A stretch of 64,000 nt of DNA. Source: Planosporangium flavigriseum. Its GTDB lineage: Bacteria > Actinomycetota > Actinomycetes > Mycobacteriales > Micromonosporaceae. The number at the start of each line of letters is the position of its first letter. Within the stretch, counting starts at the first letter, position 1. Location of the stretch: contig NZ_JAATVW010000006.1 in assembly GCF_011947225.1 (NCBI RefSeq), positions 1 through 64,000 on the forward strand. The letters are read 5' to 3'. Under the pieces are notes generated by a model. It worked only from the letters and a program-made list of their open reading frames with translations. It was not told where the DNA came from and made no database searches. Position numbers and translations under genes: made by a program. Below are positions 1 through 8,399 of this stretch, one piece after another.

Positions 1-39
1 ATCCACGAACGACAAACTACCGACGCGGTACGACAGTTT

Positions 40-55
40 TCGAACACCTGTTCGG
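40..55. promoter_or_regulatory. LexA (SOS) box-like site
   Basis: The sequence reads TCGAAC-ACCT-GTTCGG, one base off the actinobacterial LexA consensus TCGAAC-N4-GTTCGA. It lies 175 bp upstream of the HAD gene and close to the left edge, so it may instead serve a divergent gene outside the window. The match is seen directly; SOS control is inferred. Confidence 0.5.
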
Positions 56-230
56 CGTCGCTTACCGTTGATACGCGGGGGTCGGGGACGTAAGGGTCGA
101 AAGAGGACATGGCGAGATTCGGTTCGGGTGCCGGAGCGATGTGCTGACTACGCCCGGACGGCGGCAGATGAGTGCGGTTGGGAGTACCCTGGTCGGCTTA
201 TTCGACTGCCGGCGTTGTTACCGTGTTGGC

Positions 231-902
231 ATGCAGCGGCTGGCGCTGTTCGACTTGGACGACACGTTGATCGAGCGGAGCGAGGCGTTCGCTGCCTGGG
301 CCGGCGAGTTCACCACAGCGCATGGGTTGGACGAGAAATGGACCAACTGGCTGATCCTCGCTGATGCGCACCGCTCGGGTCCGATGGACCGGTTCTTCGC
401 CATGGTCCGAAAAGAGTTTGGTCTCGATGAGTCAGTCGATGCGTTGTGGCAGCAGTACCGCCGACGGATGCCGGAGTTGGCGTCATGCCGCCCCGAGGAC
501 CGTCGCGCACTCGCCGAGTTGCACAGGACCGGGTGGCGGATCGGGATCGTCACCAACGGGATGACTGACAACCAGCTCGGCAAGATCCGCAACACCGGCC
601 TGGTCGATCTCGTCGATGCGTGGTGCATCTCCGACGAGGTTGGTATCCGCAAGCCCGATCCGCAGATCTTTCGACTCGCGGCTCAGCGGTGCGGCTTACC
701 CATCGACGGCGGCGGCTGGATGACTGGTGACAGCCTGCCCTTGGACATCACCGGTGGCCACCGCGCCGGGCTCCGAACGATCTGGATCGCCGAACCTCGT
801 ATGGCTGCTGCGGAAGGGCCCGACTTCTTCGTCGGGCCCGCACCCGATTTCACCGTCGGCTCCGTCGCCCAAGCGGTCGCGATTCTCCTCGCAATCGAAT
901 GA
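231..902 (+). CDS. HAD-superfamily hydrolase
   Basis: A 223-residue protein with the whole HAD signature. FDLDDT near residues 7-12 supplies the nucleophile Asp8 and acid/base Asp10, IVTNG near 106-110 is motif II, Lys141 in RKPDP is motif III, and GDS near 166-168 begins motif IV. The helical cap between residues 15 and 95 fits the subfamily I phosphatases, such as phosphoglycolate-phosphatase-like or haloacid dehalogenase-like enzymes. The ATG at 231 is preferred over an in-frame start 30 codons upstream because the core begins right after it. There is no clear Shine-Dalgarno sequence, so the message could be leaderless. Cytosolic; the substrate cannot be told from sequence. Confidence 0.85.
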   Translation: MQRLALFDLDDTLIERSEAFAAWAGEFTTAHGLDEKWTNWLILADAHRSGPMDRFFAMVRKEFGLDESVDALWQQYRRRMPELASCRPEDRRALAELHRTGWRIGIVTNGMTDNQLGKIRNTGLVDLVDAWCISDEVGIRKPDPQIFRLAAQRCGLPIDGGGWMTGDSLPLDITGGHRAGLRTIWIAEPRMAAAEGPDFFVGPAPDFTVGSVAQAVAILLAIE

Positions 903-1033
903 AGACCGGTCGCCATGCCGACGTCCATAACGCGCTGCTCGCGGCAATAGCGGACGTTGTCGAGTAGGGCCGTGCGTTGGTGCCGCCGCGATAACACTTG
1001 GCCGACTGTCGAACAGCGTGGTACTGCTAACCG

Positions 1034-1693
1034 GTGCTGTTGCTCCAGCCAGTAATCCAAGTAGTCCCGCTCAACGGGTTCGCCCTGTGGCCGATCTCCA
1101 CCGCCGGTGGTTGGCTGGCACTGTCGGAAGGTCTGAGTGCGGACCAGGTTGGGTCGGCCGTGGCGGCGATCGCCGCCTACAACCACCATCATCGGCACAC
1201 CGACTGGCAGGCCGTCCAGGATCCGATGGAAACGGTGCGCCACCTCGTCAATATTGATCCAGAGGCAGGTGCTTTGGTCGTGGCCGGTGGCCTTCGGCTC
1301 ACCGACGACATCGGTGGCGTGACTATCGACCCGGGCTGCTGCTGCGGGCTGGAAACCTAGCGCGAGTGGCTGGAGGTACCGGCAGGGGGACAACCATGGC
1401 TGGGGCATGATCCCGCCCCTTGGATGGAAAGACGCAGTGACGGCAGGATCCGCGTGTGGGCCGATGGCGGCATGGGCGGCAGCGGCTTGGCCGGAGCCGG
1501 CTACATCGACATCACCGCCACCGAGCTGCCGGCGCTCCTGCATCGAGCACACGCCGACCTGCTGGGGTTCCTGCGCGTACTCAAGGCTTGGGCGGATTCC
1601 CTCATACCGTTCTGCGCCGACGCGCTGGTCGACAGCCTTGATCGGCAGATCGCTATTACCGAGCAGGCCGGTCCAAACGTCTCCCCGCAATAG
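1034..1693 (+). pseudogene. conserved hypothetical gene interrupted by an in-frame amber codon
   Basis: One reading frame of 220 codons from a GTG at 1034 to the stop at 1691-1693, broken only by TAG at 1358-1360. The first half ends PGCCCGLET and the second resumes directly as REWLEVPAGGQPWLGHDP, so coding similarity seems to run through the stop. I recall an actinobacterial hypothetical family with a CGLE-x-WREW stretch, in which the stop position holds Trp. A single TGG to TAG change would explain it. The first half is acidic and ends in a Cys cluster; the second has a Gly-rich turn and a helical tail. No function is known to me. Alternatives are a sequencing error or programmed readthrough. 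Confidence 0.7.
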
Positions 1694-1800
1694 CCGCCGG
1701 CGGCCTTGCTCGTGATGGCCCAGGTCTCATGCGATCAGCGGCATGAGCGTGCACCGGCAGGTGTCGTCGATGAAGGTCCCCGCATCGCCGACGTCGGTGC

Positions 1801-2190
1801 TTAGGCCTCCGGTGCCGCAATTTGGATGAGGTTGCCGCACGTGTCGTCGAACACTGCGGTCATTGTGCCGCCCATGCTCAGCGGCTCCTGAGTGAAGATC
1901 ACACCGAGCCCTTTCAACCGCTCGTACTCAGCGGGCACGTCCTTCACGCTGAACATCGTGAAGGGAATCCCGTCTGCTACGAGTGCTCTCTTGAACGTTG
2001 CCGCCGCCGGATGCTGGTCGGGCTCGAGGACGAGTTCCACACCGTCGGGGTCTTCCGGAGCCACCACGGTCAGCCACCGGAACTCTCCCAGCGGGATCTC
2101 GGTCTTCTTCACAAAGCCGAGCACGCCGGTATAGAAGGCCAATGCCTTGTCCTGGTCGTCGACCAAGATGCTCATGTGTCCGATGCGCAT
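1801..2190 (-). CDS. VOC family (glyoxalase-fold) protein
   Basis: 129 residues with one vicinal-oxygen-chelate module: MRIGHMSILVDDQDKALAFY at the start, FRWLTVVAPED in the middle and AVFDDTCGNLIQI at the end. The spacing is that of the glyoxalase/bleomycin-resistance superfamily. Proteins of this kind work as dimers and bind a metal or a small ligand. The ATG at 2190 has a good GGAGG eight bases upstream and is preferred over an in-frame start at 2205. Its start overlaps the 3' end of the upstream ArsR gene by 19 bp, so the two are co-transcribed and probably translationally coupled. The ligand is unknown. Confidence 0.85.
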   Translation of the reverse strand: MRIGHMSILVDDQDKALAFYTGVLGFVKKTEIPLGEFRWLTVVAPEDPDGVELVLEPDQHPAAATFKRALVADGIPFTMFSVKDVPAEYERLKGLGVIFTQEPLSMGGTMTAVFDDTCGNLIQIAAPEA

Positions 2191-2474
2191 GGTCCTACCC
2201 TCCATCGCTGGTAGATCTGTTGAAGTGGGGACGCGTCGAGGTCGATAAATATGTACCTGCCCTCGCGGCGCACCACTACCAGCCCAGCGTCCTCCAGGAC
2301 GGCGAGGTGCTGGGAGATGGCCTGCCGCGACGAGGTGAACCCTTTACCAATCAGGCGGGTGCACAGCTCGAACAGCGTCTGGCCACTGCGATCCTGCAAC
2401 TCGTCGAGGATGGCGCGCCGGGTGGGATCCGCAAGTGCCTTGTACACGTCGCCCACCGCCGGAACGGTATGCAA
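2172..2474 (-). CDS. ArsR-family winged-helix regulator
   Basis: About 94-100 residues. YKALADPTRRAILDEL is the classic N-terminal helix of ArsR/SmtB repressors, followed by the recognition helix SSRQAISQHLAVLEDAGLV and the wing VVRREGRYIFIDL. No CxC metal site is visible, so it belongs with the non-metal ArsR proteins that are often paired with VOC or SRPBCC genes. The TTG at 2474 opens the longest frame but lies inside the operator; GTG codons at 2456 or 2447 are equally likely starts. It probably represses itself and the coupled VOC gene. Confidence 0.88.
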   Translation of the reverse strand: MHTVPAVGDVYKALADPTRRAILDELQDRSGQTLFELCTRLIGKGFTSSRQAISQHLAVLEDAGLVVVRREGRYIFIDLDASPLQQIYQRWRVGPCASDT

Positions 2475-2488
2475 GCAACTGCTTGCAT
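2469..2488. promoter_or_regulatory. operator of the ArsR/VOC operon
   Basis: Perfect palindrome ATGCAAGCA-AC-TGCTTGCAT, with 9-bp arms and a 2-bp spacer, at the 5' end of the arsR-like gene. Its position fits autorepression and argues for a start codon downstream of it. Confidence 0.7.
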
Positions 2489-2699
2489 GTCAAGGTTGCG
2501 GATGAGGTCATCCGTGTCTGGCTGAGGATTTGGCCCAACCGGCGCCCTCTTCCTGCGGCGCGGTCGGAGCATCCACATCTCGGCACGACATACCGCCGCG
2601 CCCGGCGGTCCAGCGCGCGGACAACGGCAGATGAGTGCGCGCCGTTGGGTCCTAGGGGACTTGGATAACCCGTCGGCCGCACTCCGATCCCGCAGAGCG

Positions 2700-3161
2700 T
2701 CACTGGAGCGGGCCGGTGCCATTCTCCCGGCGCAGTCGCCTCTCACGACGCACCACGAAGACCAAGCCTGTGACGATGACGGCGAGGCCGGTGAGCAGCA
2801 GGATCGGAACCGCGCCGCGCATCTCATCGTGGGTCTGCTGGTACACGCCGCCGGGTATGAAAACGACGGCGAACCCGACCGTCAGCACCGCGAAGGGCAA
2901 TTCGAATCCGCGAAGCCTTGGCGGCGTCCAGATACGCGTGACCGCGAGGACAGACAGCACCAACATCCCGGCACCCATCAACGTCACGAGCCAGCCGTAC
3001 CAGCCGAGCACCGCGGCCGCCAGGAAGACTGCACCGGTTCCCGCCGTGAGCGCTGCGTATCGGCGCTCACGGCCGCGCCATCTCTCCGGAACCCAGTAGC
3101 GTGTGATCGCGAGAATCGAGAGCACGAACATGAAGATCGCGAACACCCAGGCAGAGGACAC
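2700..3161 (-). CDS. small integral membrane protein, unknown function
   Basis: Up to 153 residues with four or five hydrophobic segments (about residues 1-20, 35-60, 60-80, 90-108 and 118-138). Two segments are followed by similar TRYWVPERWRGRE and TRIWTPPRLRGFE loops, which suggests an internal duplication of a two-helix unit. It ends in a basic RRERRLRRE tail, presumably cytoplasmic. The GTG at 3161 has no Shine-Dalgarno sequence and abuts an AT-rich stretch, so an internal ATG at 3131 is possible. It stands alone, with 225-265 bp of non-coding DNA on each side. I do not recognise the family. Confidence 0.65.
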   Translation of the reverse strand: MSSAWVFAIFMFVLSILAITRYWVPERWRGRERRYAALTAGTGAVFLAAAVLGWYGWLVTLMGAGMLVLSVLAVTRIWTPPRLRGFELPFAVLTVGFAVVFIPGGVYQQTHDEMRGAVPILLLTGLAVIVTGLVFVVRRERRLRRENGTGPLQ

Positions 3162-3425
3162 GAATATAAGTTTATCGTTCTGTGGCCCAGTGTCCCCTGC
3201 TGGAACCGGGACTGGCCGCTCCTCGCAGCATCAGGTCGCAGCGCGGCAGCGTGCCGGCACCCGGCTCCGCCGGAGCCGTCGCCCGACACCGGGCAGCAAG
3301 CGCACTCATCTCGACATGATGGGACGCCACTGTGCAGAACGGCCACCCGGACGTCCGATACGGACAGTGACGAGCGTACTGGCAGCCGGCGCGCCTCGTC
3401 GCGGCGGATCCGGGCGTTGCGAGGC

Positions 3426-3866
3426 TCAGCCGATGCGCTCGGCCAGCGAGACGATGATCCCTTCCGGCCCCCGGACGTAGGCCATCCGCCAAGCACCCTC
3501 GTACTCGCCGATGCCACCGACAAGTCCGTAGCCCTCGCTAGCTGCCCAATCGACAGCGGCCTGCAAGTCGTTGACCTCGAAGGACACGTTGCGCAATCCC
3601 AGCTCGTTGGCCATGGCGGCCGGCGAGCCCGGCACGGAGTCGGGCCGCACGAAGCTTGCGAGCTCCAGGCGGGCGCCATGGTCCGGTGACTTCAGCATGA
3701 CGATTTCGGTGCGGGAGTCGGGAATGCCGCAGACCGTCTCCAAGAACTCGCCCTCGACGAACGCCCTGCCCTCGACCTCCAGGCCGAGCGCCACGAAGAA
3801 GGCGGTCACGACATCGAGATCTGTAACCGTGATGCCGACGTGGTCGAAGCGTCGTACATGTGACAT
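3426..3866 (-). CDS. VOC family (glyoxalase-fold) protein
   Basis: 146 residues. It starts with FDHVGITVTDLD and ends YVRGPEGIIVSLAERIG, the two half-sites of a VOC module, with a variable middle containing RLELASF. Likely metal ligands are His9 and the Glu near residue 69, plus an acidic residue in the second half. A GGGAG precedes the ATG. It lies 89 bp downstream of the permease gene on the same strand and may be the last, weakly coupled gene of the glycolate operon. Its substrate is unknown; a role in detoxifying or isomerising a small hydroxy- or keto-acid would fit the neighbours but is only inference. Confidence 0.82.
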   Translation of the reverse strand: MSHVRRFDHVGITVTDLDVVTAFFVALGLEVEGRAFVEGEFLETVCGIPDSRTEIVMLKSPDHGARLELASFVRPDSVPGSPAAMANELGLRNVSFEVNDLQAAVDWAASEGYGLVGGIGEYEGAWRMAYVRGPEGIIVSLAERIG

Positions 3867-3955
3867 GGACCGTGCTCCCGTCGTATCGATGGCTCGGCTG
3901 CCGTCAGGGCGCGCCCGCCGTACTGAGCGCGCCCTGACCCGTACTTACCTCGGGC

Positions 3956-5704
3956 TTACTTCACGACCATCCAATCCAGGATCGGCGTGCTCTGCAGCGT
4001 CACGAGTACGCACATGAACAGCAGCAGTACCAGGCTCCAACCGACCACCTTGCGGAAGATCTCGCCCTCCCGGCCGGCCATGCCGACCGCGGCAGCCGCG
4101 ATCGCCAGGTTCTGCGGGCTGATCATCTTGCCCAGGACGCCGCCGGAGGAGTTGGCGGCGGCCAGGAGGACCGGGTCGAGCCCGGCGCGGGTCGCCGTCT
4201 GTACCTGTAGCGCGCCGAACAGTGCGTTGGCCGATGTGTCCGATCCGGTCACCGCGACGCCGATCCAGCCGAGGATCGACGACAGGAAGACGAACGCGCC
4301 GCCGGTGCCGGCGAAGAACGCGCCGAGCGTGTTGGTCTGGCCGGACTGGTTGAGCACGTAAGCGAGGGCTAGCACGGCCATGACGGTCACGATCGCGTGC
4401 CGCAGGTCCACCCACGTCTTGGCGTACGCGCGGAGCGCCGCCCCCGGCCGTACGCCCAGGACGACGGCGGTGAGGATGCCGGCGATGATCATGAGGGTAC
4501 CTGCCGCCGGTAGCCAGTTGAGCACGAACGTCATCGACGACTGCGGCTTGCCCGCGGCGGTGAGGACGTCGAGCCCGGGCCATTGGAACTTCACCGTCCA
4601 CGGCTCCTTCGCGAGCGCGGTCTTCACCGCACCCAGGTTGGCGATGGAGAAGAGGGCGATGATGATGGCGTACGGCGCGTAGGCGCGGACGGCGTCGGCG
4701 CGGCTGTCCAGTGGACGGGCTTCCACACGCTCCACAGTGGAGGTGGACGTGCCGGGGCGGGTCGTCGTCGCGGAGACGGTGGTGTCCCCGTCGACCGTAC
4801 CCGCGGCAGCGGCGGAACCGTCACCGACAGCGTCCTGGGAAGCGCGCAGGTCGGGCGACTCGGACGGGCGCCACACCCGCAGCAGTAGTACGACGGCGGC
4901 GGCGGACACCAGCGAGGCGACGATGTCGGTGAGCGGCACCGAGATGTAGTTTGCCGCGACGAACTGGGCGATTGCGAACGTGACGCCGGCCAGGACCGCC
5001 GCCGGCCAGGTCTGGCGAACGCCCCGCTTGCCGTCGACGACGGCGACCAGGACGAGCGGAACGATGATCGCGAGTACGGGCGTCTGGCGGCCGACCATCG
5101 CGCCCAGGTTGTCCAGCGTCAGCCCGGGGTGGTCGCTGGCGCCGTGGGTGACGGTCGCGAGCGTGGTGATCGGCGCCGCGAGGGCCCCGAACGCCACCGG
5201 AGCGGTGTTGGCGATGAGGGCGACCGACGCCGCGTGGACCGGGCGGAAGCCGAGCGCCATCAGCATGACGACGGTGATGGCCACCGGGGTGCCGAAGCCG
5301 GCCAGCGCTTCGAGCAGCGCGCCGAAGCAGAACGCGATGATGATGGCCTGAATGCGCAGGTCCGGGCTGACCCGCTCGAAGGAGCGGCGTAGGACGTCGA
5401 AGTGCCCGCTGGTCACCGTGAGGTTGTAGACCCAGATCGCGTTGATGACGATCCAGAGGATCGGGAAGAAGCCGAACGCGGCGCCTTCGCTGGCCGACAG
5501 CAATGCCTGCCCGAGTGGCATCGAGTAGACGATGACGGCGACGACGAGCGCGATCGCGAGTGAGATGAGCCCGGCCAGCCATGCCTTCATGCGGACCACG
5601 CCGAGCAGGATGAACAGCGCGATCAGCGACAGGGAAGCGAAGATGGCCGATAACGCGACGGATCCGGAGAACGGGTCAGTGATGATCTTGTATTGCTCAA
5701 GCAT
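3956..5704 (-). CDS. LldP/GlcA-family lactate/glycolate permease
   Basis: About 582 residues with a dozen or more membrane helices, the size and layout of the L-lactate permease family (TC 2.A.14), which takes up L-lactate, D-lactate and glycolate with protons. Family stretches include LEALAGFGTPVAI, the central SPQNLAIAAAAVGM and TGSDTSANALFG. A polar insert near residues 290-330 is rich in Ser, Thr and Asp. GAGGTG precedes the ATG at 5704, which is preferred to the GTG at 5713. It follows glcF in a glycolate oxidase operon, the place held by glcA in E. coli, so glycolate is the likelier substrate. Confidence 0.88.
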   Translation of the reverse strand: MLEQYKIITDPFSGSVALSAIFASLSLIALFILLGVVRMKAWLAGLISLAIALVVAVIVYSMPLGQALLSASEGAAFGFFPILWIVINAIWVYNLTVTSGHFDVLRRSFERVSPDLRIQAIIIAFCFGALLEALAGFGTPVAITVVMLMALGFRPVHAASVALIANTAPVAFGALAAPITTLATVTHGASDHPGLTLDNLGAMVGRQTPVLAIIVPLVLVAVVDGKRGVRQTWPAAVLAGVTFAIAQFVAANYISVPLTDIVASLVSAAAVVLLLRVWRPSESPDLRASQDAVGDGSAAAAGTVDGDTTVSATTTRPGTSTSTVERVEARPLDSRADAVRAYAPYAIIIALFSIANLGAVKTALAKEPWTVKFQWPGLDVLTAAGKPQSSMTFVLNWLPAAGTLMIIAGILTAVVLGVRPGAALRAYAKTWVDLRHAIVTVMAVLALAYVLNQSGQTNTLGAFFAGTGGAFVFLSSILGWIGVAVTGSDTSANALFGALQVQTATRAGLDPVLLAAANSSGGVLGKMISPQNLAIAAAAVGMAGREGEIFRKVVGWSLVLLLFMCVLVTLQSTPILDWMVVK

Positions 5705-5723
5705 AGAGATCACCTCGGCGCTG

Positions 5724-5785
5724 AGGGGGGGGTGAGGGTGAGGGGGGGTGGGGGTGAGGAGGGGAAGGGGGTGCCGAAGGGGGTT
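5724..5785 (+). repeat. G-run tract with quadruplex potential
   Basis: About 60 bp on the plus strand with six or more runs of three to eight G separated by one to four bases, between glcF and the permease gene. The genes run on the minus strand, so the transcript would be C-rich here and the G-rich strand is the template. Such a tract could slow polymerase between the two genes. Confidence 0.6.
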
Positions 5786-5797
5786 ACTTCAGGCGGA

Positions 5798-7177
5798 TTA
5801 CTTCAGGGTTTCGACGGGCAGCCCGCGGATCGAGGCGTCAAGCACCTGCGCGGTGTGGGCCAGACCGATGGTCCCGTTGAGCCGCTGGACAGACGCCGCC
5901 ACCTGCATGAGGCATCCGGGGTTGGCTGTCACGAGCAGTTGCGCGCCGGTCGCCAGCACGTCGCGCGCCTTGCGATCGCCCAACTGTCGGGCGGGTTGCG
6001 GATTGAGTATGTTCCATACGCCTGCGGAGCCGCAACAGATCTCCGCGTCGGCGATCTCGCGTAGCTCCAGCTCCGGGATGTCCCGCAGCAACTGGCGCGG
6101 TTGCGCCCGTACGCCCTGGGCGTGCCCGAGGTGGCAGGCGTCGTGGTAGGCGACGGTCACCGGCAACGGGTGCCGGGGCGCGACCGGGCCAAGCTCGACG
6201 AGGATCTCGGACAGATCCCGCACCTTGGCGGTGAACGCCGTGGCTCGCTCGGCGTACGCCGGGTCGTCGGCGAGCAGCCGGTCGTACTCCTTCAGCGATG
6301 ATCCGCACCCCGCCGCGTTGACGACGAAGTAGTCCATGCCGACGTCCTCGAACGTGTCGATGAGGGCGCGGGCGAACTTCTGCGCCTCGGCCTCCCGGCC
6401 GTTGTGGACGCTCAGCGCTCCGCAGCACCCCTGCGTACGCGGAATGACGACCTCGCAGCCTTCCGCGGCGAGGACCCGGGCGGTCGCCGCGTTCACGTCC
6501 GGGAAGAACGCGCTCTGTACGCAGCCCGTGAGCATGCCGACGACCGCTCGCCGGGTTCCCCGCGCGGGGATGCGCTCGGCCAACCGTTCGGGCCGGCGCA
6601 GCCGGGGCGCCAACGACTCCATCGTGGACAGCGTGGGCATCAGCTTCAGCAGCCCGGTACGCCCGACGAGGCGCTGCAAGCCACTGGCCTGATAGGCCCG
6701 CAGTGGCCCGCGGAGCAGGCGCAACCTCTTCGGGTACGGGAAGAGCGTGAAGATGGCCTCCCGCAGCGCCCGGTCCCGGGGCGATCGGGGGTGTCGCCGC
6801 TCGACCTGCTGGCGGGTGTCGGAGATGAGTTTGTCGTACTGGACACCGGACGGGCAGGCGGTGACGCACGCCATGCAGCCCAGGCAGCGGTCGAAGTGCT
6901 CGACCATGCTGTCGGTCATCGGTTCGCCGTCGAGGCCCTGCTTCATCAGGTAGACGCGCCCGCGTGGCGAGTCCATCTCCTCGCCCCACAGCACATACGT
7001 GGGGCAGGTGGGTAAGCAGAACCCACAGTGGACGCAGTCGTCGACGAGGTCGAGCCCGGGCGGGTGGTGCCCGTCGAAGGCGGGCTCGCCGGGGGTGCTG
7101 CCGACGAGGCCGAGGACGTCGCGCGGCGCGCTTGTGGGATGTGAGCCCGAGGGCGTGGAGACAGCGTCGTCGGGCAT
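5798..7177 (-). CDS. glcF: glycolate oxidase iron-sulfur subunit GlcF
   Basis: 459 residues. Two 4Fe-4S motifs lie near the N-terminus (CVHCGFCLPTC, Cys48/51/54/58; CLGCMACVTAC, Cys98/101/104/108). Two cysteine-rich CCG-type domains follow, GCCGALSVHNG in the middle and ICCGSAGVWN near the end, which bind the heterodisulfide-reductase-like cofactor. It passes electrons from the FAD subunits to the membrane quinone pool. One base separates it from glcE, so the two are translated together. Confidence 0.93.
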   Translation of the reverse strand: MPDDAVSTPSGSHPTSAPRDVLGLVGSTPGEPAFDGHHPPGLDLVDDCVHCGFCLPTCPTYVLWGEEMDSPRGRVYLMKQGLDGEPMTDSMVEHFDRCLGCMACVTACPSGVQYDKLISDTRQQVERRHPRSPRDRALREAIFTLFPYPKRLRLLRGPLRAYQASGLQRLVGRTGLLKLMPTLSTMESLAPRLRRPERLAERIPARGTRRAVVGMLTGCVQSAFFPDVNAATARVLAAEGCEVVIPRTQGCCGALSVHNGREAEAQKFARALIDTFEDVGMDYFVVNAAGCGSSLKEYDRLLADDPAYAERATAFTAKVRDLSEILVELGPVAPRHPLPVTVAYHDACHLGHAQGVRAQPRQLLRDIPELELREIADAEICCGSAGVWNILNPQPARQLGDRKARDVLATGAQLLVTANPGCLMQVAASVQRLNGTIGLAHTAQVLDASIRGLPVETLK

Positions 7178-7178
7178 T

Positions 7179-8399
7179 TCAGATCCCTCCCACGAACCGA
7201 CCGGGCGCGAACCGCGCGTCGGGATCGAACTGTTCCTTCACGCGCCGCATCAGGTGCAGCCCCTCGACCGGGCCCCACAGGTCCAGCTGTGGGCGTACGG
7301 CCGAAGGGGCGGTCAGGACCACGGCGTGGCCGCCCGCCCGGCCGGCGGCGGCGCGAAGGTCGGCAAGGACGGCGGCAACGACGTCGGGCGACGTGGTGCC
7401 GGGCAGCCCCGCGTAGAGCACTCCGGTGCCCGCCGAGCCGCGCACTGCGAGCGGAACGCCGTGCCGCTCCCGGGCTGCGAGCCCCGCGGCCAGCAACCCG
7501 GGTACGGCCGACAGCGCGGCCGTCAGCTTGAACCCGACGCCGCCCGGGCCCCAGGGGTACGTCGCCCACCAGTCCGGCGCGGTATCGGAGACGGCGGCGT
7601 CACCGCCGAACAGGAAACGCGTCGTCTCGACCCGCCCCCGCACACCTTCCGGTACACCTTCCACCAGGACGCAGACCTCGATCCCGCCGTCCGGGGCAGT
7701 GCTGACCTCGAGCGCGCTCGGTACGACCTGCGCGCCGAGCACCGCGGCGACGATCCGGCCGGCCTCGGCCACGCCCGCGACCCGCCGCGAGACGTACGCG
7801 TGCGCGGCGGGCAGCGGGTGTAGCCGGAAGACGCACTCGGTGACCAGCCCGAGGGTGCCGTACGAGCCGGTGATGAGCTTGCCCAGGTCGTACCCTGCGA
7901 CGTTCTTGACGACCTTGCCCCCGGCGTGGGCGACCACGCCGTCTCCGCGTACCATGGTGACGCCGATGAGCAGGTCGCGTACGGTGCCGTACAGCATGCG
8001 GCGCGGCCCGCTCATGTTCACCGCGACCGTGCCGCCGACGGTCGAGCTGAGGATCGGCGCGTCGAGCGCCAGCTGCTGCCCGGCCGGAGCGAGCTTCTCG
8101 CCCAGCTCGGACAGGGGCGTGCCGGCGCGGACGACCGTGATGAGGTCGCCGGCGGCGTGGTCGACCACTCCGGTCAGCCGGCCGGTGTCGATGATCAGGT
8201 CCAGCTTCCGGGGCGGTGCGGCCCAGTCCTGCTTCGTGCCGGCACCGCGCACGACGATGGCGAGGTTCTTTTCGGCGGCGGCCCGCACGATCGCCGCGGC
8301 CTCCTCGGTGGTGGCGGGGGCAGCGACGTAGCGCGCCGGCACCCCCGCGATGGCGTCCTGGTCGGTGGCGGGGATGAGACCTTCAAAGGGGACAGACAT
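7179..8399 (-). CDS. glcE: glycolate oxidase FAD-binding subunit GlcE
   Basis: 406 residues from the ATG at 8399. This is a shorter PCMH-type FAD-binding oxidoreductase: AAPATTEEAAAIVRAA starts the FAD domain, VVRGAGTKQDW is the phosphate-binding loop, and GGTVAVNMSGPRR and VVKNVAGYDLGKLITGSYG are typical of GlcE. It lacks the long C-terminal domain of GlcD and is thought to assist it in the GlcDEF complex. The ATG overlaps the glcD stop by one base (TGATG), which decides the start against an apparent upstream extension of 44 residues. Confidence 0.92.
   Translation of the reverse strand: MSVPFEGLIPATDQDAIAGVPARYVAAPATTEEAAAIVRAAAEKNLAIVVRGAGTKQDWAAPPRKLDLIIDTGRLTGVVDHAAGDLITVVRAGTPLSELGEKLAPAGQQLALDAPILSSTVGGTVAVNMSGPRRMLYGTVRDLLIGVTMVRGDGVVAHAGGKVVKNVAGYDLGKLITGSYGTLGLVTECVFRLHPLPAAHAYVSRRVAGVAEAGRIVAAVLGAQVVPSALEVSTAPDGGIEVCVLVEGVPEGVRGRVETTRFLFGGDAAVSDTAPDWWATYPWGPGGVGFKLTAALSAVPGLLAAGLAARERHGVPLAVRGSAGTGVLYAGLPGTTSPDVVAAVLADLRAAAGRAGGHAVVLTAPSAVRPQLDLWGPVEGLHLMRRVKEQFDPDARFAPGRFVGGI

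Noticed and set aside
683-1690. 335-residue minus-strand frame over the HAD end and the amber-split gene
   Set aside because: No motif, and it would require the plus-strand similarity on both sides of the amber codon to be chance.
2631-3689. 352-residue plus-strand frame over the small membrane protein and VOC gene
   Set aside because: It crosses two genes on the opposite strand and has shadow-type composition.
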